From contig JAZJZD010000008.1 in NCBI GenBank assembly GCA_040390025.1, positions 1 through 64,000 on the forward strand: DNA of 64,000 bases, given 5' to 3'. The notes under the pieces were generated by a model, which was not told the origin of the DNA, ran no database searches, and saw nothing but the letters and a program-made list of their open reading frames with translations. Numbering within the stretch: position 1 is the stretch's first letter; each line of letters starts with the position of its first letter. The stretch is from JAVHYG01 sp040390025. GTDB lineage: Bacteria > Pseudomonadota > Gammaproteobacteria > Diplorickettsiales > Diplorickettsiaceae. Positions 51,753 to 60,027 of this stretch are shown here, piece by piece. The position numbers were made by a program, and so were the translations under genes.

Positions 51753-52733
51753 ATGTTAAGCGTAGTTGTTCGTCATGATTGGCTGAAAGAGGAAATTCAA
51801 TCACTGTTTGAAAAACCTTTTAATGATTTAATTTATCTTGCCCAATCGACCCATCGTCGAGCTTTTCACCCTAATACCGTTCAAATAAGCACATTACTTA
51901 ATGTAAAAACAGGCCTTTGTCCTGAAGATTGCGCCTATTGCCCGCAAAGTGGTCATTATAATACGGGTTTAAAAAAAGAGCCGTTAATGTCTTTAGAGCA
52001 AGTAAAAGCGGCGGCAGAAAAAGCTAAAGAACAAGGTGCAGGCCGTTTTTGTATTGCGGCTGCTTGGCGTAGTCCGCCAAAAAAAGAATTTGCCGACGTA
52101 CTGGATATGATTGTGGCTATCAAGGCCTTAGAATTAGAAGCTTGTGCTACCTTAGGGATGCTAACAAAAGAACAAGCCAATCAATTAGCAGAAGCAGGAT
52201 TAGATTATTATAATCATAACTTAGATACATCACCGGAATATTACAAAACTATCATATCAACAAGAACCTATGAAGAACGTTTGCAAACCTTAGAGCAAGT
52301 GCGCGCAGCGGGAATTAAGGTTTGTTGTGGCGGTATCATCGGTATGGGCGAAACACGAGAAGATCGAATAGGCTTATTGCAACAATTAGCTAACTTACCG
52401 GAACATCCTAAGAGTGTAACCTTAAATAAATTAATTCCGATTCCTGGCACCCCTTTATCTAATAAGCCAGCTGTTGATTCTTTTGAATTTATTCGTATGG
52501 TTGCCACGGCACGTATTATATTGCCTTTTAGCATGCTGCGGTTATCAGCGGGGCGTGATAGTTTGAGTGAGGAGACGCAAGCCCTTTGTTTTTTCTCAGG
52601 TGCAAATTCAATTCATTATGGTGAAAAACTATTAACAACTGCCAACGTTGCGCCTGATCAAGATCGCGCTTTGCTAGAAAAACTAGGTTTAATCCCAGTG
52701 CTTGTGGATACTGAATTGAGTGCATGTCATTAA
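51753..52733 (+). CDS. bioB: Biotin synthase
   Basis: A 326-residue radical-SAM enzyme that inserts sulfur into dethiobiotin. The [4Fe-4S] motif is C56-x3-C60-x2-C63 (GLCPEDCAYCPQS). The second-cluster region shows AAWRSPP, NHNLDTSPEYY and CCGGIIGMGETREDR. It ends LVDTELSACH. The next gene, bioF, starts 10 nt before the stop. bioBFCD are tightly packed and probably share one promoter. Confidence 0.97.
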   Translation: MLSVVVRHDWLKEEIQSLFEKPFNDLIYLAQSTHRRAFHPNTVQISTLLNVKTGLCPEDCAYCPQSGHYNTGLKKEPLMSLEQVKAAAEKAKEQGAGRFCIAAAWRSPPKKEFADVLDMIVAIKALELEACATLGMLTKEQANQLAEAGLDYYNHNLDTSPEYYKTIISTRTYEERLQTLEQVRAAGIKVCCGGIIGMGETREDRIGLLQQLANLPEHPKSVTLNKLIPIPGTPLSNKPAVDSFEFIRMVATARIILPFSMLRLSAGRDSLSEETQALCFFSGANSIHYGEKLLTTANVAPDQDRALLEKLGLIPVLVDTELSACH

Positions 52734-53896
52734 GTTTCGAATCTGTTTTAACACGATATAAAGCGGCAGGACTTTATCGAGCGCGATCTGTTTTACGGCA
52801 TGTTTCCGGTGTACATAAGGTTTATGAGGGAAAAAATCTCGTTTCTTTTTGTTCGAATGACTATTTAGGATTGGCGCAACATCCCGATACTATCAAGACG
52901 TTTAAACGAGCAGCCGATGAATATGGATTGGGTAGTGGCTCATCCCATTTTCTAGGCGCCTATAGCCATATCCATTTTGAGCTGGAGGAAGCGTTGGCCG
53001 AATTTACAGGCTATCCTCGCGCATTGGTATTTTCTACCGGCTATATGGCTAATTTGAGCATTTTAACGGCTTTAATAACTCGGCATGATAGTGTATTTGG
53101 CGATAAACTGAATCATGCTTCTCTAGTCGATGCCGCAAAATTTTGTGGTGCGTCCTTTAAACGTTATCGCCATAGTTCTATTTTGAGTTTAGAAGAACAG
53201 CTGAATCGCTCGCAAACAGGACGGCCATTTATTGCTACCGATGGCGTATTTAGTATGGATGGAGATTTAGCTGAATTACCGGATCTCATTAAAACAGCAA
53301 AAAAGTACTCAGGTATATTGTTAGTGGACGATGCGCATGGACTGGGTATATTAGGTAAAACAGGCAGAGGGATTAGCGAACATTTTGGTTTAAAACCCGA
53401 TATTTTATCAGGGGGATTTGGTAAGGCTTTAGGGAGTTTTGGTGGGTTTGCAGTGGGTAGTGAAGTGATGATAGAAAACTTAATTCAATTTTCACGCCCT
53501 TATATGTATACAACCGCTTTGCCTCCAGCTGTTGCTAAAGCGACACATACCAGTTTACTATTGTTACAGACAGAAAGTTGGCGTAGAGAAAAGCTATGCC
53601 ATCTAATTGACCGCTTTAAACAGGTAGCTCGTCAGTTAGAATTACCCGTCTTGCCATCCCAGACACCGATTCAGCCCCTCTTGATTGGGGAGCCAGAGCA
53701 AGCCATGAAGTTGGCCGCCTATTTATGGCAGAATGGATTCTTAGTGAATGCTATTCGGCCACCAACGGTTCCGAAAAAAACATCGCGCTTGCGCATAAGC
53801 TTAAGCGCTTTGCACTCAGAAAAAGATATCGATAAATTATTAGAACAAATAGCGATGGGTTTAAAATCGCTGGAAATGTATGTTAAATCAACTTGA
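52724..53896 (+). CDS. bioF: 8-amino-7-oxononanoate synthase
   Basis: A 390-residue PLP enzyme joining pimeloyl-ACP and alanine to KAPA. It has NDYLGLAQHPD, GSGSSHFLGAY, DGVFSMDGDLAELPDL, DDAHGLGILG and the PLP-Lys motif SGGFGKALGSFGGF. Overlaps bioB by 10 nt and bioC by 17 nt. Confidence 0.96.
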   Translation: MSLSFESVLTRYKAAGLYRARSVLRHVSGVHKVYEGKNLVSFCSNDYLGLAQHPDTIKTFKRAADEYGLGSGSSHFLGAYSHIHFELEEALAEFTGYPRALVFSTGYMANLSILTALITRHDSVFGDKLNHASLVDAAKFCGASFKRYRHSSILSLEEQLNRSQTGRPFIATDGVFSMDGDLAELPDLIKTAKKYSGILLVDDAHGLGILGKTGRGISEHFGLKPDILSGGFGKALGSFGGFAVGSEVMIENLIQFSRPYMYTTALPPAVAKATHTSLLLLQTESWRREKLCHLIDRFKQVARQLELPVLPSQTPIQPLLIGEPEQAMKLAAYLWQNGFLVNAIRPPTVPKKTSRLRISLSALHSEKDIDKLLEQIAMGLKSLEMYVKST

Positions 53897-54764
53897 TAAA
53901 AAAAAGATTGCTTTTCGTTTTAATAAAGCAGCTCATACCTACGATAAGGCAGCGGTATTACAGCGTGCTGCAGGAAGTGCCTTGTTGGAACGTTTACAGG
54001 GAATCCGCCTTCAACCACATACTATTTTAGATCTGGGTTGCGGTACTGGCTATTTTGCTTCTTTCTTAAGAGAAGCTTACCCAATGGCTGAAATAGTTGG
54101 TTTTGATAAATCAGAGGGAATGCTAAAGCAAGCTCAATCTAAAGAACAAAAAGATAAATTTTCTAAACTCCATTGGTTAGGCGGCCAAGCTGAGTCCTTG
54201 CCTTTTCGGGATCATAGTTTTGAATTAATTTATTCTAATTTGATGTTGCACTGGAGTACAGATTTCTCGGCGACACTTAATGAGCTTCATCGTATCTTAA
54301 AACCTGGCGGTTTATTACTATTTTCAATAGTAGGAGCAGATACGTTAAAAGAATTGCGCTATTGCTGGGCTCAAGTAGATGCTAATCCGCATGTTCACAT
54401 ATTTCCCGATATGCATGATTTAGGCGATGCGTTGCTCCAAGTAGCTTTTGCTGATCCGGTCATGGATGTAGATTACTTTACCTTATTGTATTCAGATACT
54501 TTTTCTTTAATGAAAGATCTCAAGTCGCTTGGAGTACAAAATCTTTCTATAGATAGGCATCGTGGTTTAACCTCTAAAAAATCTTTACAAACGTTGATTC
54601 AATCTTATGAGGCTTTTCGCAGTGCGACTGGGAAACTGCCAGCTACTTGGGAGATTATCTATGGCCATGCATGGGCTGCTCTAGAGAAAGTTGTTGAAGC
54701 AGATCAAAGTGCGCAAGAAGTAAAAATACCGATTAATACGATTGGCGGACGTAGAAAAAGTTAA
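53880..54764 (+). CDS. bioC: Malonyl-ACP O-methyltransferase BioC
   Basis: A 294-residue AdoMet enzyme that methylates malonyl-ACP so that fatty-acid enzymes build the pimelate chain. The AdoMet loop ILDLGCGTGYFASFLREAYP (residues 50–69) and SNLMLHWSTDFSATLNELHRILKPGGLLLFS are typical; N-terminal KIAFRFNKAAHTYDKAAVLQR is BioC-like. The methyl ester must later be removed by BioH or a substitute, and none is encoded in this window. Confidence 0.94.
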   Translation: MLNQLDKKKIAFRFNKAAHTYDKAAVLQRAAGSALLERLQGIRLQPHTILDLGCGTGYFASFLREAYPMAEIVGFDKSEGMLKQAQSKEQKDKFSKLHWLGGQAESLPFRDHSFELIYSNLMLHWSTDFSATLNELHRILKPGGLLLFSIVGADTLKELRYCWAQVDANPHVHIFPDMHDLGDALLQVAFADPVMDVDYFTLLYSDTFSLMKDLKSLGVQNLSIDRHRGLTSKKSLQTLIQSYEAFRSATGKLPATWEIIYGHAWAALEKVVEADQSAQEVKIPINTIGGRRKS

Positions 54765-54794
54765 GCCTATCTTAAATATTAATAAAGTCAAAGA

Positions 54795-55487
54795 ATGGTA
54801 AATAAAGGTTTTTTTATTTTAGGCACAGATACGGGCGTTGGAAAAACACTTGTTGCGGCGAGTTTGTTAATCGGATTAAAAACAAAAGGTTACTCCACAA
54901 TAGGATTAAAACCGATTGCTAGCGGCGCAAAATCGACAATGGAAGGTTTGAGAAATGACGATGCACTATGCTTGCAAAAAGCAGCTAGTATTTTCTTGCC
55001 TTACCAGCAGGTCAATCCTTTTTGTTTTGCAGAACCGATAGCTCCCCATATTGCCGCTGCTCAAATAAATTACCGCCTTACTGTTTCGGCTGTGATGGAA
55101 GCTTGCCAACTCTCGTTAAATTATCCTGCGGATTATCATATTATTGAAGGCGCAGGTGGTGTTTGTGTTCCTATAAATGAACAGGAATTATTGACTGACT
55201 TGGTTCAAGCGATGGGTTTCCCTATCATTCTTGTGGTGGGCTTACGTTTAGGTTGTCTAAACCAGGCTTTATTAAGCTGGAATTATCTGCAGCAACGTAA
55301 GCTTCCGGTGGTAGGGTGGTTCGCTAATCAAATGGACTTTGATATGGCATGTGTTGAAGAGAATGTTAATTTTCTTAAAGCTTCATTGCCTATACCTTGC
55401 TTAGGAATATTCCCATACCTAAAACAAATTAAGCTAAATGATTTTTCTTCTTTAATTGACTATAAAACTTTGCTTGACGACAGATAG
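54795..55487 (+). CDS. bioD: Dethiobiotin synthetase
   Basis: A 230-residue ATP-dependent carboxylase converting DAPA to dethiobiotin. P-loop GTDTGVGKTLVAASLL at the N-terminus; KPIASG with the catalytic Lys; IEGAGGVCVPI. It closes the bioBFCD set, ~30 nt after bioC. lolA follows 45 nt downstream. Confidence 0.95.
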   Translation: MVNKGFFILGTDTGVGKTLVAASLLIGLKTKGYSTIGLKPIASGAKSTMEGLRNDDALCLQKAASIFLPYQQVNPFCFAEPIAPHIAAAQINYRLTVSAVMEACQLSLNYPADYHIIEGAGGVCVPINEQELLTDLVQAMGFPIILVVGLRLGCLNQALLSWNYLQQRKLPVVGWFANQMDFDMACVEENVNFLKASLPIPCLGIFPYLKQIKLNDFSSLIDYKTLLDDR

Positions 55488-55532
55488 CCGATTCGGTAGG
55501 GTCAAAACACCATTTTGCAACATATTATAGTT

Positions 55533-56159
55533 ATGAAATCACTTTATCGCTTAAAGATATTGCTCATTTTTTTAATAGTACCTTTCCATGTCCTATGGGC
55601 AGATTCAGCATCCGATGAGTTGGCAAAGCTATTAAATCGTTTACAAAGTTTACAGGCTAACTTTACACAAACTGTAATGGATGGTAGGGGACAAATTTTA
55701 CAGAAAACTAGTGGCCAAATGGTTTTACAACGGCCTGGGCGTTTTCGTTGGGAGGTTAATCAGCCGAATAGACAATTGTTGGTAGCAGATGGTAAACGCA
55801 TTTGGTTTTATGATATTGACTTACAACAAGTCATGATCCAAAAACAGCAAATGACAGGAGCAAATTCTCCAGCGGCTTTATTAAGTGATTCGCCAAAAAA
55901 TATAACACAAAACTTTAATGTAAATATTTTAATGGATGTACAAGGTTTTTATTTGATTCCTAAAGATAAAAATTCACTATTTCAATCTATAACGTTAATT
56001 TTTCAACAAAATATGTTACGTGAAATGCGTTTGTTAGATAAATTAGGCCAGCAAACTGTCATTGATTTTTCTCAAGTAAAGCTAAACCCTAATTTAACGC
56101 CAGAGACATTTCGTTTTGTTCTCCCCAAAGACAAAAATGTTGAAGTGGTAAAGAGTTAA
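55533..56159 (+). CDS. lolA: Outer-membrane lipoprotein carrier LolA
   Basis: A ~208-residue periplasmic shuttle for lipoproteins. The ATG at 55533 begins a signal peptide (MKSLYRLKILLIFLIVPFHVLWA); the frame can start 6 residues earlier. The mature part has the family marks LNRLQSLQANFTQTV, QRPGRFRWEVNQPNRQLLVADGKRIWFYD and FRFVLPKD. The 71-residue lipoprotein at 25.3 kb would be a client. Confidence 0.94.
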   Translation: MKSLYRLKILLIFLIVPFHVLWADSASDELAKLLNRLQSLQANFTQTVMDGRGQILQKTSGQMVLQRPGRFRWEVNQPNRQLLVADGKRIWFYDIDLQQVMIQKQQMTGANSPAALLSDSPKNITQNFNVNILMDVQGFYLIPKDKNSLFQSITLIFQQNMLREMRLLDKLGQQTVIDFSQVKLNPNLTPETFRFVLPKDKNVEVVKS

Positions 56160-56164
56160 AAACG

Positions 56165-57079
56165 ATGGCGCAGTCACATCACCATCATCACCACCACGCT
56201 TCTTTTGCTGTGACCTTGAACCTAAGTTTTGCTTTGGCCGTATTGTTAAATTCGGGTTTTGTAGTGGCTGAAGTCATTTATGCTTTTATTGCGCATTCTA
56301 TGAGTCTGCTTTCTGATGCGGTCCATAATTTTGGTGACGTTTTAGGCTTATTGATGTCTTGGGGGGCGAGCCATTTGGCAAAAAGACGTTCTACACAGCG
56401 CTACAGTTATGGCTATAAAAAATTAACTATTTTAGCCGCATTAGCTAATGCATTACTTTTGGTTTTTACCTCAGCACTTATTGTCTATGAATCGATAAAT
56501 AAGCTCAAAAATCCTGTTGCTATCAATGAAACTATTGTAATGATAGTTGCCTTTATCGGCATATTCATTAATGGTGGTACAGCATTGTTATTTATGAAAC
56601 AACGATTATCAGATCTTAATATTAAAAGTGCATTTTTACATTTAGCCTATGATGCATTAATTGCCTTCGGCGTTGTAATAGCCGGCGCCGTTATTTATTT
56701 TACAGGATGGCTCTGGGTGGATCCCATTGTTGGTTTAGTCATAGTCGGTATTATTTCTTTAGGAAGCTGGAATTTATTACGCCGTTCTGTTGAGTTAATT
56801 TTGGGCGCAGTTCCTTATGGAGTTGATCAAGAAGCCGTCATTAATTATTTAAAAAAATTGCCGCGCGTTGAAGCGGTACATGATTTACATATCTGGGGTT
56901 TAAGTACACAAGAAACGGCACTAACAGCGCATTTGGTTATGCCTGACGATGGTTTGTCTGATCAAGAATATCAACAAATTAATCAAATATTAGCGGATAA
57001 GTTCAAAATTCAACACGTTACCTTACAAGTAGAACAAGGACAAAAAAAATATCCCTGTAATCAGGCATCGGTCTGTTAG
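56165..57079 (+). CDS. Cation diffusion facilitator exporter (Zn-type) with an N-terminal His tract
   Basis: A 304-residue CDF transporter with six helices. Residues 5–11 are seven consecutive His, which may bind metal. H54-x3-D58 in TM2 (LLSDAVHNFGD) and a second H-x3-D in TM5 (LHLAYDALIAFG) form the tetrahedral zinc site, and the C-terminal cytoplasmic domain (VEAVHDLHIWGLS) is typical. It is ZitB/CzcD-like, exporting Zn or similar metals to the periplasm. The next gene starts at the following base. Confidence 0.93.
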   Translation: MAQSHHHHHHHASFAVTLNLSFALAVLLNSGFVVAEVIYAFIAHSMSLLSDAVHNFGDVLGLLMSWGASHLAKRRSTQRYSYGYKKLTILAALANALLLVFTSALIVYESINKLKNPVAINETIVMIVAFIGIFINGGTALLFMKQRLSDLNIKSAFLHLAYDALIAFGVVIAGAVIYFTGWLWVDPIVGLVIVGIISLGSWNLLRRSVELILGAVPYGVDQEAVINYLKKLPRVEAVHDLHIWGLSTQETALTAHLVMPDDGLSDQEYQQINQILADKFKIQHVTLQVEQGQKKYPCNQASVC

Positions 57080-57871
57080 ATGTTTTTTTTATTCTATATA
57101 TTGATTGGACTATTCGCTGGGTTTTTATCAGGCCTTCTAGGTATAGGTGGGGGAACGGTATTAGTTCCTGGTTTGCTGTTTGCTTTTTCTCATGCGGGTT
57201 TGCCAGTGCAATTGCAAATGCATTTAGCGACAAGTACTGCATTAGCATCTATTATTTTTAGCTCGCTCGTTGCAGTTATTCAACAGCAGCGTAGTTACGC
57301 TATCAATTGGCCTTTGTTTCGCCAATTAGCGCCGGGCATGGTTATCGGTATTGTAGTAGGTGCTTTAATTGCATTGTTTCTTTCTACACAAGTTTTAAAA
57401 TTATTATTTAGTTTATTTCTTTTTTCGGTTGCATTTAAAATTTTATTTAATAGAAGCCAGCCTGAAAGAAAGGAAACAATCCGCTTAACGCTGCTTAAAA
57501 AATGCTCACTCGGGGGTTTTATTGGCATTATTTCAGGTTTGTTAGGTATAGGTGGGGGTGCTATTGCGGTTCCTATCTTCCTACGATTAGGCTTATCGAC
57601 CCACCACGCTATTGCAACTTCTTCCGCTTGTGTTTTATTGTTAGCAATTATTGGCGCACTTACTTTTACTTTTACTGGCCTTCATGCACAAAATCTTCCC
57701 TTAGGCAGTGGAGGTTTTGTTTATTGGCCGGCGGTTATTGGCGTGTCGATTGGAAGTATGGTGGTTGTTCCTTTAGGTACACGTTTAGGAAAGCGTCTTC
57801 CAGGTCGCCATTTAAGAAAAATATTTGCTTTATTCCTTTTAGTGGTCGGTATTACCCTTTTAATACCATAA
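57080..57871 (+). CDS. TauE/SafE family permease
   Basis: A 263-residue membrane protein with the duplicated motif GFLSGLLGIGGGTVLVPGLL (residues 12–31) and GFIGIISGLLGIGGGAIAVPIFL, which is the two-repeat signature of TauE/SafE sulfite/organosulfonate exporters. The substrate is unknown. The ATG directly abuts the CDF stop, so the pair is probably one transcript. Confidence 0.9.
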   Translation: MFFLFYILIGLFAGFLSGLLGIGGGTVLVPGLLFAFSHAGLPVQLQMHLATSTALASIIFSSLVAVIQQQRSYAINWPLFRQLAPGMVIGIVVGALIALFLSTQVLKLLFSLFLFSVAFKILFNRSQPERKETIRLTLLKKCSLGGFIGIISGLLGIGGGAIAVPIFLRLGLSTHHAIATSSACVLLLAIIGALTFTFTGLHAQNLPLGSGGFVYWPAVIGVSIGSMVVVPLGTRLGKRLPGRHLRKIFALFLLVVGITLLIP

Positions 57872-57884
57872 CATGTAAAAATTC

Positions 57885-58697
57885 ATGTCTGAATATGCTT
57901 CACAACCCATTGGTATTTTTGATAGTGGCATAGGTGGTTTAACCGTTGCTAAGGCCGTCACCCAATATCTTCCGAAAGAATCGATTGTCTATTTCGGCGA
58001 TACTGCCCATGCGCCTTGGGGTGATAAGTCAGCGGCTGCGATTCAAGCTTATTCAATAAAGATCTGCGATATGTTGCTCCAACAAGGCTGTAAACTTATT
58101 TTGATAGCTTGTAATTCTGCTTCAGCAGTTGCCCATGAACTAGTAAAGGAATATGTAGGACGAAAAGCAGTGGTTGTTGATGTTGTTGATCCGATGATCG
58201 AATATTTAGCTGAGAATTATGTTGATAAAACCATTGGGCTGATTGGAACAAAACAAACGATCCATTCCAACATTTATAGAAAAAAACTTGATCAGCGCGG
58301 TATTAACATACAGCTTAACACATTGGCGACCCCTCTGCTTGTACCTCTGATCGAAGAAGGCGCTAGCAATCAAGAGATTATGATAGATGTGATTAAATCT
58401 TATCTTTCCGAACCCTCTTTGCAGACAGTCGATGCGCTTGTTTTAGGATGTACTCACTACCCTCTAATTAAGAAGCATATAGCGCAATTTTACGAGAATA
58501 AAGCAGTGATTATAGATTCAACGGATATCGTGGCTAAGCTTGTAAAAAATCTACTTGAGCATCATGATATTTTATCAAATGGCGTAACTGCACAAAAAAA
58601 GTTTTATGTATCAGATTACACAACGGCTTTTTCAGCTTTAGCTCGCCTTTTTTTCAAAGGGCCGGTTACTTTAGAAAGATACCCCTTATGGGAGTAA
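57885..58697 (+). CDS. murI: Glutamate racemase
   Basis: A 270-residue enzyme making D-glutamate for peptidoglycan. It has GIFDSGIGGLTV (catalytic Asp13), YFGDTAHAPWGDKS, IACNSASAVA (catalytic Cys76) and VLGCTHYPLI (second Cys), with no cofactor. It follows the TauE/SafE gene by 13 nt. Confidence 0.96.
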   Translation: MSEYASQPIGIFDSGIGGLTVAKAVTQYLPKESIVYFGDTAHAPWGDKSAAAIQAYSIKICDMLLQQGCKLILIACNSASAVAHELVKEYVGRKAVVVDVVDPMIEYLAENYVDKTIGLIGTKQTIHSNIYRKKLDQRGINIQLNTLATPLLVPLIEEGASNQEIMIDVIKSYLSEPSLQTVDALVLGCTHYPLIKKHIAQFYENKAVIIDSTDIVAKLVKNLLEHHDILSNGVTAQKKFYVSDYTTAFSALARLFFKGPVTLERYPLWE

Positions 58698-58745
58698 AGA
58701 AATTTATGGTAAAATGGCCTCATTTTATAACGTAGGAGAAGTAAT

Positions 58746-59420
58746 ATGACTTCTAGTAACGTCCTTTCAAGCCAAAGGCTGGAGTCGGTTTTAGCGACTA
58801 ATGCGGTATTACGTAATACGTATATCTTGCTTGGGTTAACGATGCTTTTTAGTGCTATTACGGCAGGAATGGCCATGCTAAGTAATGCGCCGCCCTTAAA
58901 CTCTTTTATTACCTTAATTGGTTATTTTGGCCTATTGTTTTTAACCAATTCGTTACGCAATAGTGGTTGGGGTTTATTGTCTGTATTCGCTTTGACAGGA
59001 TTTATGGGGTATACCCTAGGTCCTATTTTAAATCACTATATTCATGGGTTTACGAATGGCCAAGCGTTAGTCATGATGTCGCTTGGCGCAACAGGCCTAA
59101 TATTTTTTGCTTTATCAGCCTATGCCCTGACTACACGGAAAGATTTTAGTTTTATGTCAGGATTTTTGATGGTTGGTATGATTGTTGCTTTTCTTGCCAG
59201 TATTGCTACATTATTTTTTCATATACCTGCGTTAATGTTAACCGTATCTGCCGTATTTGTTCTTTTGTCTTCGGGTATTATTTTGTTACAAACCAGCCAA
59301 ATCATCCATGGTGGAGAAACGAACTATATTATGGCAACGGTAACACTTTATGTGTCGCTATATAATATCTTTTTGAGCTTATTAAATTTATTAGGCGCTT
59401 TTAGTGGTAATAGAGAGTAG
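58746..59420 (+). CDS. Bax inhibitor-1 family membrane protein (YccA-like)
   Basis: A 224-residue protein with seven membrane helices. The family signature is FLLTNSLRNSGWGLLSVFALTGFMGYTLGPIL and LYVSLYNIFLSLLNLLGAF at the C-terminus. YccA inhibits the FtsH protease on membrane proteins in E. coli. TAGGAGAAG is a good ribosome site. A 6-bp hairpin with T's (59419–59444) overlaps the stop. Confidence 0.92.
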   Translation: MTSSNVLSSQRLESVLATNAVLRNTYILLGLTMLFSAITAGMAMLSNAPPLNSFITLIGYFGLLFLTNSLRNSGWGLLSVFALTGFMGYTLGPILNHYIHGFTNGQALVMMSLGATGLIFFALSAYALTTRKDFSFMSGFLMVGMIVAFLASIATLFFHIPALMLTVSAVFVLLSSGIILLQTSQIIHGGETNYIMATVTLYVSLYNIFLSLLNLLGAFSGNRE

Positions 59421-59444
59421 CTAGGATTTTTAAAAAAGCTAGCT
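59419..59444 (+). terminator. Weak hairpin overlapping the Bax-inhibitor-1 gene stop
   Basis: AGCTAG (59419–59424) pairs with CTAGCT (59439–59444), followed by TTTG. The stem is short and the 14-nt loop AT-rich, so this is only a possible terminator. Confidence 0.35.
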
Positions 59445-59593
59445 TTTGTATTGGATCAACAATGAAATGCAAACCAAGCTAGTTCCTAAATAGTTTATCT
59501 AGATAAAGCCAGCGCCATGCTAACAGAGATTATTATACTTTTTATCGAGACCCAACTAGAATAAATCTATGGCATTATCCTAGGATGGTAAAG

Positions 59594-59935
59594 ATGGGTA
59601 TCTTAATCAGCGACGAGGAAAACGAAAAAATTTTAACCGATAAAGACGGATACCTGGTTCATTTATCGGATTGGCATGAGAAAGTAGCTACGAAAATGGC
59701 AAAAAAAGAAGCATTAATGTTGAGCAAAGATCACTGGCACGTTATTTATTCTTTACGTAATTATTACCAACAATACCATAAAACGCCCTCTATAAGGATG
59801 TTAGCTAATCAGCTGGCAGTACAAATAGGGGCTGAAAAGGCTGATAGTGCTTATCTCCACTCTCTTTTTCCAAAAGGGATATTAAAGCAGGCATGTAAAT
59901 TAGCGGGATTGCCTCGGCCTGCGCGATGTATGTAA
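59594..59935 (+). CDS. tusE: TusE/DsrC family sulfur relay protein
   Basis: About 113 residues. DsrC/TusE proteins receive sulfur on a C-terminal Cys. Here it is the penultimate residue in LPRPARCM, and the core KDGYLVHLSDWHEKVATKMAKKE and LHSLFPKGILKQACKLAGLP is typical. TusE passes sulfur to MnmA for s2U34 in tRNA, working beside MnmE and TrhO at the wobble base. The ATG at 59594 has AGGA at −8; ATG 59585 adds three residues. Confidence 0.93.
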   Translation: MGILISDEENEKILTDKDGYLVHLSDWHEKVATKMAKKEALMLSKDHWHVIYSLRNYYQQYHKTPSIRMLANQLAVQIGAEKADSAYLHSLFPKGILKQACKLAGLPRPARCM

Positions 59936-60027
59936 TTCTTTATTTCAGTTTTGTGGATCAATTAAACTCAACGAATAGTCTTGGAAATTAAAATTTGCTT
60001 TTATTTCTATAAAAAAGGAATTACTAA

